IMG/VR virus record: IMGVR_UViG_3300037264_001364
Coordinates: 1 to 25,600 of that record
DNA length: 25,600 bases
Reading direction: 5' to 3' (one strand)
Source of the DNA: a virus
Shown in pieces: positions 19,870-25,600 of the stretch. The translations under genes were made by a program, and so were the position numbers. The number at the start of each line of letters is the position of its first letter. The stretch's first letter is position 1. The notes beneath the pieces are model-generated. The model searched no databases, had not been told where the DNA came from, and saw only the letters and a list, made by a program, of their open reading frames with translations.

Positions 19870-20847
19870 ATGGGTTTTACAGATTTTGACAAGGTTCGTG
19901 CGAATCTTGTTCAGGCAGACCAGTTCATCGGAGCTTCGATGGTAACTCAGGGAAACATTTGGTATGTTCGCCCGGGAACAGGAAGCGATACTTTGGACGG
20001 TACAAGTCCTTCAACAGCTTTTGCCACTTTGGCTAAGGCTCTTGCTAAGGCGACAGCCAATCAGAACGACGTAGTGTATCTGATGGCTGAATCCAATACA
20101 GCTGCTGACACGACTGATTACCAGGCTACAGCGTTGGATTGGAACAAAGACGGAGTGCACATCATTGGTATCGGTTCCGCTCCTATGATCGGACAGCGTT
20201 CTCGAATTGCTCAGCTTTCTACAGTAAAAACAATCGAAGACCTCTTCACTGTTTCTGCTGATAATTGTCTTATCGCTAACATCGAGGTTTTCCACGGTGT
20301 CGCAAGCGGTACTCAGACAGCTGGACGGGCTATGGTTGTCTCAGGACAGCGTAACCGTATTGTGAACTGTCAGATTTCAGGTATCGGTGATTCATCTTTC
20401 GATGACGCAGGTGCTCGTTCTCTCGCGGTTACAGGTGCTGAAAATACATTCCAGCATTGCTATATCGGACTCGATACAGTAATTCGTGCGACTGCTCAGG
20501 CTGAGGTTACCGTTGGTGATGTTGCGAGGACTATCTTCGAGGATTGTTTCTTCAACACTTACACTTCGGCTGATGGATTCTTGATGGTAAAGTATTCCGC
20601 TCCTGATAGATTCATTCTCTTCAAGAATTGTACATTCAGTGCGATTAACAACATTACTTCCGCAACGGCTCCTGCTGCTGCACTTTCTGCCGGAACTTCG
20701 GTTAATGGTCAGATTATGATTCAAGGAAGTTCATTCTTTGGATTTGATAATGTTATCGCTTCGACTGATGCTAAGGTTTTGATGTCGAGTTTTGCTGCTG
20801 GCGTTGGTGTTGACCAAGGTCTCGGTGGTTCGACTACTATATCTTAG
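19870..20847 (+). CDS. Beta-helix surface/fibre protein (325 aa)
   Basis: N terminus binds the particle; from about residue 30, NIWYVRPGTGSDTLDGTSPS and TAFATLAKALAKATANQNDV are the DUF1565-like opening of right-handed beta-helix proteins, followed by repeated strand turns (HIIGIGSAPMIG, NCLIANIEVFHG, NRIVNCQISGIG, NTFQHCYIGLDT, RTIFEDCFFNTY, FILFKNCTFSAI). Regular I-x-x-C-x-F/I spacing fits stacked coils. No pectate-lyase catalytic set is obvious, so binding or structural rather than enzymatic. Location next to the capsid gene suggests a capsid fibre or decoration. Confidence 0.75.
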   Translation: MGFTDFDKVRANLVQADQFIGASMVTQGNIWYVRPGTGSDTLDGTSPSTAFATLAKALAKATANQNDVVYLMAESNTAADTTDYQATALDWNKDGVHIIGIGSAPMIGQRSRIAQLSTVKTIEDLFTVSADNCLIANIEVFHGVASGTQTAGRAMVVSGQRNRIVNCQISGIGDSSFDDAGARSLAVTGAENTFQHCYIGLDTVIRATAQAEVTVGDVARTIFEDCFFNTYTSADGFLMVKYSAPDRFILFKNCTFSAINNITSATAPAAALSAGTSVNGQIMIQGSSFFGFDNVIASTDAKVLMSSFAAGVGVDQGLGGSTTIS

Positions 20848-20943
20848 TCTATCTTTCTCTCTCCATCTGCAGGTGGGGAGGATAAGATAAATTAACATAA
20901 TAAAAACAACATGATAGCACCACGCGAAGATGGAGGTGAAATA

Positions 20944-21240
20944 ATGCAACTCTCTCCTGCACAAGCAGCTCTTGGTAGAACATACGATACAACTATAAGT
21001 ACAGCAACATCTGTCACTCGAGCCACAGGAGCTAAGCTTATGGAGATACAGGCAATTTCCAATGGAATATTTGTGCGATACCTTACAGCGGCAGACACAA
21101 CAGCAGTTACGAATGCAAATTTTGATGAACATATTTTAGCTGATACAATTAGGCATTTTTTCTTTCCTGATAATTGCACAGCTGTATCTTTTCTTGAAGA
21201 TACGTCAGCAGCAACACTTATAGTTATTCAAAAAGCATAA
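20944..21240 (+). CDS. Small structural protein (98 aa)
   Basis: The start at 20944 is chosen because GGAGGTG lies five bases upstream, one of few clear SD sites in the right arm; an earlier ATG at 20911 has none. MQLSPAQAALGRTYDTTIST..., then MEIQAISNGIFVRYLTAADT and TAVSFLEDTSAATLIVIQKA. A beta-rich small protein, as in virion accessory proteins. The spacer before it (20848-20910) has a 9-bp G-U-containing hairpin around TGCA. Family not named. Confidence 0.65.
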   Translation: MQLSPAQAALGRTYDTTISTATSVTRATGAKLMEIQAISNGIFVRYLTAADTTAVTNANFDEHILADTIRHFFFPDNCTAVSFLEDTSAATLIVIQKA

Positions 21241-21244
21241 ACTT

Positions 21245-23164
21245 ATGAAAAATATATCTAGTCTTGGGTCGTTAGACTATCTTGGATATGGAGGCATGCA
21301 ACCATCGGCTGTTCAGCCTTCATTCTACATGCCACTAAAAAACACTCTTGTCCCTGTAAGAGGTACTGGTAGTGCTACTTTTACCCGTGCGACAACTGCA
21401 ACACTTACTGATTTTGAAAGCTTATTGAAGACTGCTAAAGCTGGTGAAGCAAGGTTTGAAGGTGCGAGAAGGGTTGAGAATTTAATACTTAACTCGGCTC
21501 TTAATGGAGGTACATCTCCTACAAGCTGGATTGTTTCATCAGGGACAAACAGAACATCCGCATTATCAAATCTTAATGACAACCATAGTGCAATTACATT
21601 TTCATCTGCCGGAACAAGAGAAATATTGAATCAGTTTATATCTTGTGAAGTAGGTAGAAGTTATCGACTTGTAGCTTATTGTGAAGCAGTAAGTGGGAAT
21701 TCAAGTGATACAAGTATGGTGATAACAAGCAGTGGGGGAACAGGGAGCACATCAGCAGGAGCGTCAGTATTAACTTCGAATATGGTGGCTGGCAAGTATA
21801 TAGTTTCAAATATAGCTGACTGTACTGCTAGTGGTACACTTTCTTTTCGCATAGGGTTAGGTACAGGGAGCACACCAACAGGAACAGGGAGTATTACTCT
21901 CTCACACATACAAGTAGAAGATGTAACAGGTAAAGCCAATCAAAATCCTAGCGAATATGTGAGTAGTGGAGTTCTCTCCGCTCCTTATCACGGTGCAGGT
22001 GTAGACGGAGTTAAATACTTCACCACTCTAAATGGCAATACTGTATCAGGCAATGTCGTAACTGAAGCCACAGGTTCAGCAATCCCAGAAGCTACCTTGA
22101 AAGGAGTGATGATTGAGGTTGCAAGTACGAACTTAAGCGTATATAGCCAAGATATTAGCGTTGTAAATTGGACGAAATTCAAAGCGTCTGCATCAGTTTC
22201 AGGTATAGCCCCAGATGGTACTAGTACAATGGGATTACTAACCGAAGATGGAACTTTGGGAATACACTATACTTATCAAGCCAAAACAGTAACAGCTTCA
22301 ACCGTATATACTTATTCAAGATATTATAAATATAATGGTCGTTTTGTTAGACATAGTTATGTGACAGGAGGAAGTGTTAATGGATGTTATTGTGATGTAG
22401 ATTTACAAAATGGAACAATAGTGAACTCTGGTGCATTAGGTTCTGGAACATTTTCAAAGGCTACTATTGAAGCTCTCCCAAATGGTATATATAGAGTATC
22501 ACTTACGGGAAGTATAGGGACTGCTACCACTGGGTATATAGTTTCTACAGTAAGAGATGTAAGTACGAATGTATTGACAGAAGCAGGTCAATTCTATACG
22601 GGGAACAGTACATCAGGAGCTTATGTTTGGGGTGCTCAATTCGAACAACTCCCTATGGCAACAACCTACATCCCTACAACAACCGCTTCCGTCACTCGCA
22701 ATGCTGATGTCCTTACTTTCCCGAATGCTGGCAATGTATCAGATACTCAAGGCACGGTGCTGATGACTGTTATCCCTGCTTTCGATATTCCGAATAGTGT
22801 AGTTGTTGGGTATGGGTATAGTTTCCTTGTAGATTTTGGAAATAATAATGGGCAGATTTTCTTGCACAATGGGGGATTACGCCGTGAGGACGGGACATCA
22901 GCAGTTGTAACACCTGCTTGGACACCACTCAAAAATATTACTTACAAAATAGGTTCTCGTTATGGTTCTGTTGGTCAAAGAAATTGGTTAAATGGAACTG
23001 CTGGAACAAATGGAGCTTTTGATGGTTCTATCAATTCAGGTACAAATATGAAAATTGGTGGGTATGGTGTAAGTAGTGATTACAACTGGGGTGGGAATAT
23101 TAAGAATGTAAAAATATATAAAAAGGTTTTGAGTGATGCAAAAATTACTTTATTAACTACATAA
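21245..23164 (+). CDS. Fibre/spike protein with LamG-like C terminus (639 aa)
   Basis: Receptor-binding-type appendage. Visible parts: SFYMPLKNTLVPVRGTGSAT and FTRATTATLTDFESLLKTAK near the N terminus; two carbohydrate-binding-like jelly-roll modules (LILNSALNGGTSPTSWIVSS; DISVVNWTKFKASASVSGIA ... YRVSLTGS ... YVWGAQFEQLPMATTYIPTT); then SVTRNADVLTFPNAG; and a concanavalin/LamG-like end (GTVLMTVIPAF, IKNVKIYKKVLSDAKI). This module order is common in phage spikes that bind cell-surface glycans. No hydrolase motif recognised. Codon use is more AT-rich than in the capsid genes. Confidence 0.78.
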   Translation: MKNISSLGSLDYLGYGGMQPSAVQPSFYMPLKNTLVPVRGTGSATFTRATTATLTDFESLLKTAKAGEARFEGARRVENLILNSALNGGTSPTSWIVSSGTNRTSALSNLNDNHSAITFSSAGTREILNQFISCEVGRSYRLVAYCEAVSGNSSDTSMVITSSGGTGSTSAGASVLTSNMVAGKYIVSNIADCTASGTLSFRIGLGTGSTPTGTGSITLSHIQVEDVTGKANQNPSEYVSSGVLSAPYHGAGVDGVKYFTTLNGNTVSGNVVTEATGSAIPEATLKGVMIEVASTNLSVYSQDISVVNWTKFKASASVSGIAPDGTSTMGLLTEDGTLGIHYTYQAKTVTASTVYTYSRYYKYNGRFVRHSYVTGGSVNGCYCDVDLQNGTIVNSGALGSGTFSKATIEALPNGIYRVSLTGSIGTATTGYIVSTVRDVSTNVLTEAGQFYTGNSTSGAYVWGAQFEQLPMATTYIPTTTASVTRNADVLTFPNAGNVSDTQGTVLMTVIPAFDIPNSVVVGYGYSFLVDFGNNNGQIFLHNGGLRREDGTSAVVTPAWTPLKNITYKIGSRYGSVGQRNWLNGTAGTNGAFDGSINSGTNMKIGGYGVSSDYNWGGNIKNVKIYKKVLSDAKITLLTT

Positions 23165-23168
23165 AATT

Positions 23169-23552
23169 ATGGATATCCAAGTATGGTTCACCAGTGATAT
23201 ACTCCCTGAGTTTTCACAATTCGATAAAATTCTTTATTCACCTCTAGTATCTAATCAGATGCTAGATATAGGGAATACAGTCAATGGAAGGCATCTCGTT
23301 AGGTGTATGACTACAACGGATAAGATAGATACTATTCTGTATTATCTTAATCTTCTAGGAAAGACTCCAATTATATTGGGAACTCTGGATATTGACGGAA
23401 ATGACTTACTCGATGATCAAGGGAATGTAAAATATCCTCGTGATTACACGACTTATAATTCATTCTTTGCACCTGATGCTAATGGAAATATTCCTGCTGG
23501 CAATATAAGTGCAGGATGGACGGATTTTGATTTTATTCCTGAAATTATTTAA
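23169..23552 (+). CDS. Hypothetical protein (127 aa)
   Basis: MDIQVWFTSDILPEFSQFDK..., with a central LYYLNLLGKTPIILGTLDID and PRDYTTYNSFFAPDANGNIP. Mixed alpha/beta, acidic, no known motif. Starts four bases after the fibre gene, so it may be a fibre assembly or accessory factor. Confidence 0.65.
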   Translation: MDIQVWFTSDILPEFSQFDKILYSPLVSNQMLDIGNTVNGRHLVRCMTTTDKIDTILYYLNLLGKTPIILGTLDIDGNDLLDDQGNVKYPRDYTTYNSFFAPDANGNIPAGNISAGWTDFDFIPEII

Positions 23553-23553
23553 T

Positions 23554-24054
23554 ATGAAACTATATAATCCAATTTTAGGAGGAAGCCTTATCAAGTTGGA
23601 AGATAATAGTAGTTTCAATCAAGATACTTTTATGGAGTTCGATAATGGATATGATATGGTTCTTAAATATCCATTCCTTATCAAAATAGAAGAAGAAAAG
23701 TATTCACCCGATTCTTGCGAAGATACTAGGAATATTCCAATGAAAGAATGGTATTCAGGAAGAGCTACAGCAAGACTTGCAGATGAACTACAATCTATTA
23801 CAAATGGAGTACAAAAATCATTAGAAGAAGTAAAATCAACTATTGAAGTTACTCAGGATAATGTTTCATCAGATTTAGCAAGACTTTCTGTAAAATTATC
23901 AGCAACAAATAGTGTATTAGAGGAAATATCTCAAATTACTTCGCAAACACAAGAAATAAATACAAAAATACTTGAAGAGTTAATTCTTCAAAGAGAATCA
24001 AAATTCTCATTTAAAAAACTATTAAGGTTAAAAAACTTTAACGACAAAAAATAA
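23554..24054 (+). CDS. Coiled-coil structural protein (166 aa)
   Basis: The ATG at 23554 follows the previous stop by one base; an earlier frame start inside the previous gene is rejected. MKLYNPILGGSLIKLEDNSS... then a likely long coiled coil (LADELQSITNGVQKSLEEVK ... VLEEISQITSQTQEINTKIL) and a basic end (FKKLLRLKNFNDKK). Heptad-like hydrophobic spacing suggests a trimeric or dimeric stalk. Function unknown. Confidence 0.65.
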   Translation: MKLYNPILGGSLIKLEDNSSFNQDTFMEFDNGYDMVLKYPFLIKIEEEKYSPDSCEDTRNIPMKEWYSGRATARLADELQSITNGVQKSLEEVKSTIEVTQDNVSSDLARLSVKLSATNSVLEEISQITSQTQEINTKILEELILQRESKFSFKKLLRLKNFNDKK

Positions 24055-24476
24055 TGTATTGGAATAATCAATATAACACATACGAGATAGGAAGTTCCTC
24101 AACTGGAGCAACTCTAACTGCAGCTTATACAGGGAATACAAGTACTATTGATATAAAAGGATACAAACTTGTTACTGTGTATATTGACTATATTCCAGCA
24201 GTTGACACAAGTGACGCTTACATTCAATTAGAAGCCGGCCCAGACTCTGCAACACTTTTTCCTAAAACAGCCCTTCTTGATTTAGACACTACAGGAGAAT
24301 CATCTACTCGAAGTCACATATTCAAGTTTGAAGCAGTAACTGCAGGCGTATCAGTAAAGCGAAGACTACTCGTAGATACAGCAGACTTGAAACTTAGAAT
24401 ATCTGCAAAGGAAGTAACTTCTGGAGCTTATGGGACTATTAAGATAATCGTATGTCGGCATGAACAATTCGACTAA
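24054..24476 (+). CDS. Beta-rich structural protein (140 aa)
   Basis: MYWNNQYNTYEIGSSSTGAT..., then strands YKLVTVYIDYIP, AYIQLEAGPDSATLF, SHIFKFEAVTAGVSVKRRLL and YGTIKIIVCRHEQFD. Looks like a small beta-sandwich virion protein. TAATG overlap with the previous stop. No named family. Confidence 0.62.
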   Translation: MYWNNQYNTYEIGSSSTGATLTAAYTGNTSTIDIKGYKLVTVYIDYIPAVDTSDAYIQLEAGPDSATLFPKTALLDLDTTGESSTRSHIFKFEAVTAGVSVKRRLLVDTADLKLRISAKEVTSGAYGTIKIIVCRHEQFD

Positions 24477-24488
24477 AGAAAGAATACT

Positions 24489-25193
24489 ATGCAATTAAGC
24501 ACAATACGAGACGAGGTACGTTGGTTAACAAAAACTGATACTTCCACGTTTTCAAATACAAATATCAATCGGGAGATCAACATAGCATACCAGTCTATTA
24601 TTCTTCAAATTCTCAAAACTCAAGGGTATAAGAATACTACTGGTAAACATGTTTCTACTTCACTTCTCTCTACGTCAGGACTGGTATCGGGTGATCTAGG
24701 TTTCAATGGAGAATACCCATTTCCTACAGATATGCTTCGACCTATTCGTTTTGAATTGAAGTACGCTGCTACAGATACTCCAGTTCCTTGTAGGATATAT
24801 GATATGTCACAGAATGGTACAAGTGAGTCTGATGATGATGCAGTAAGCACTTTAGCTGGTGAAACTGAGCCAATAGTAAAATTCTTCCACGATTCATATT
24901 TCATACGACCATTAAAGACTACTACGGGAGATATTACAGGAGGTATACATATATGGTACGAAGCGAGACAAACTGCACTCTCAGCCGATGCAGATGAACC
25001 ACAATTCGAAGAGAGCCTACACGATCTTTTAGCACTCATGACAGCAGAAAGATTCTATATGAGGCATCCATCAAAAACAAACTCAACGGTACTTAGAGAT
25101 AAGGAAGTTAAGTTAAGGGAGTTACGATCATTCTATAGAATACGAATACCAGTTTTGAGACAACTTACTCCTCAAAGAATAAACTTTGCTTAA
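24489..25193 (+). CDS. Neck/head-tail adaptor-like protein (234 aa)
   Basis: MQLSTIRDEVRWLTKTDTST... with INREINIAYQSIILQILKTQ, FPTDMLRPIRFELKY, GGIHIWYEARQTALSADADE, PQFEESLHDLLALMTAERFY and KEVKLRELRSFYRIR. The layout (N-terminal helices, a central beta domain, YEARQTALSADADEPxFxxxxHxLLxLxxAE, C-terminal helix) is the one seen in many phage connector/neck proteins that dock between portal and tail. Inference from pattern and place; not a confirmed family. Confidence 0.6.
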   Translation: MQLSTIRDEVRWLTKTDTSTFSNTNINREINIAYQSIILQILKTQGYKNTTGKHVSTSLLSTSGLVSGDLGFNGEYPFPTDMLRPIRFELKYAATDTPVPCRIYDMSQNGTSESDDDAVSTLAGETEPIVKFFHDSYFIRPLKTTTGDITGGIHIWYEARQTALSADADEPQFEESLHDLLALMTAERFYMRHPSKTNSTVLRDKEVKLRELRSFYRIRIPVLRQLTPQRINFA

Positions 25194-25478
25194 ATGGCAA
25201 TTTCTTATACTACAATATCTAAACCTAGTAGTCCGTCATATACAACGGTAGGAAAGCCTAGTAGTCCTTCATACTCTGAAATTGGAAAGCCAGTTAGTCC
25301 AATACATTCTGATATAGGTAAGCCAAACTACTTTGAAGATTTCTTATTTCAAGATGGAGAGAACTATTTATTTCAAGACGGTGTTCAGTTTGTTATACAG
25401 ATGAATATACAGAATATTTATTCTTCTATCTCTAAACCATCAGTACCTAGCTATACCACTTATCAAAAACCTTTATGA
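25194..25478 (+). CDS. Repeat-containing small structural protein (94 aa)
   Basis: Begins MAISYTTISKPSSPSYTTVG: an 11-residue unit (SYTTISKPSSP, SYTTVGKPSSP, SYSEIGKPVSP, IHSDIGKP) repeated four times, then LFQDGENYLFQDGVQF, then one more SISKPSVPSYTTYQKP. Repeated Y-x-x-[IV]-x-K-P units suggest an extended adhesive or flexible linker. Starts right after the neck-like gene stop and ends with an ATGA overlap. Confidence 0.65.
   Translation: MAISYTTISKPSSPSYTTVGKPSSPSYSEIGKPVSPIHSDIGKPNYFEDFLFQDGENYLFQDGVQFVIQMNIQNIYSSISKPSVPSYTTYQKPL
25203..25327 (+). repeat. 33-bp degenerate tandem repeat
   Basis: Four units encoding [SI]-[YH]-[TS]-x-[IV]-[SG]-K-P-x-S-P-like peptides; the DNA copies share long identical words such as CCTAGTAGTCC. 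Confidence 0.7.
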
Positions 25479-25600
25479 GTCAAAAATTAACAGACCGCTC
25501 AGCATTAGCGGAAAAACCAGCAGTCGGAGACCTTTTCCATGTCGTAGACATCAGTGATACAACTGATAGTGCGTCAGGAACGAGCAAAAAGGTGACGATG
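25475..25600 (+). CDS. Fibre-type protein N terminus (partial)
   Basis: 42 codons to the window edge: MSQKLTDRSALAEKPAVGDL..., then FHVVDISDTTDSASGTSKKV. The phrase D-L-x-x-V-V-D-x-S-D-T-T-x-S-x-S-G-T-x-K-x-V-T is the usual N-terminal virion-attachment start of phage tail-fibre and spike proteins. ATGA overlap with the previous gene. Truncated by the window end. Confidence 0.65.
   Translation, partial: MSQKLTDRSALAEKPAVGDLFHVVDISDTTDSASGTSKKVTM

Noticed and set aside
20911-20943. Longer N terminus of the 98-aa structural protein
   Set aside because: The first ATG lacks any ribosome site, while the second has GGAGGTG at good spacing.
23509-23553. Earlier start of the coiled-coil protein
   Set aside because: It overlaps the previous gene in another frame; the ATG one base after that gene stop fits the packing.
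1-25600. Alternative genetic code (stop reassignment)
   Set aside because: TAA, TAG and TGA all end sensible genes, and many TGA stops form ATGA overlaps.

Overview
The window is a piece of an uncultured tailed-phage (Caudoviricetes) genome or prophage. The evidence is a large terminase, portal, scaffold-like protein, major capsid protein, fibre/spike proteins and neck-like proteins in canonical order on the + strand, and an accessory/regulatory arm of small genes on the - strand. The DNA is AT-rich. All three stop codons are used in the standard way, with many ATGA stop/start overlaps. Late genes often have A/T-rich leaders with little Shine-Dalgarno signal, whereas leftward promoters look like ordinary sigma70 promoters. 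The host cannot be named from this sequence.

Left arm (1-10,580, leftward). Five sigma70-type promoters, all with 17-bp spacers and a TATACT -10 box, split it into units. (a) The promoter at 10552-10580 feeds a membrane-anchored lytic transglycosylase through a short leader containing a terminator-like hairpin. (b) The promoter at 9763-9791 feeds six small genes ending at a terminator at 8222-8250. (c) A MucR/Ros-like zinc-finger gene ends at a terminator at 7618-7651. (d) The promoter at 7581-7609 feeds a 62-aa gene. (e) The promoter at 7216-7244 feeds a structured non-coding RNA candidate, a tRNA-like element and then a 52-aa protein and RNase HI, ending at a terminator at 6101-6119. (f) The promoter at 6043-6071 feeds a leader with a tRNA-like element and then a long chain of overlapping small genes. 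That chain holds a C5-cytosine methyltransferase (frameshifted at a G8 tract and carrying a nested HNH endonuclease in another frame), a run of tiny Cys-rich proteins and a macro-domain protein with 13 tetrapeptide repeats.

Centre (10,581-12,810). A small-terminase-like gene is followed by about 770 bp without a convincing gene but rich in inverted repeats and tRNA-like pieces, which is a candidate packaging/regulatory region. After it come a small protein, a CHAP-like hydrolase that lacks an ATG, tRNA-Thr(TGT), a structured spacer and tRNA-Tyr(GTA).

Right arm (12,811-25,600, rightward). The order is TerL, a NUMOD3-HNH homing-type endonuclease inserted between TerL and portal, portal, two small proteins, scaffold-like protein, decoration-like protein, major capsid protein, a strong intercistronic RNA structure, beta-helix protein, small structural protein, a 639-aa fibre/spike with a LamG-like end, and several small structural, neck-like and repeat proteins. 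The window ends inside the N terminus of another probable fibre protein. This arm builds the head and surface appendages. The left arm probably handles host take-over, DNA modification, regulation and lysis or entry.
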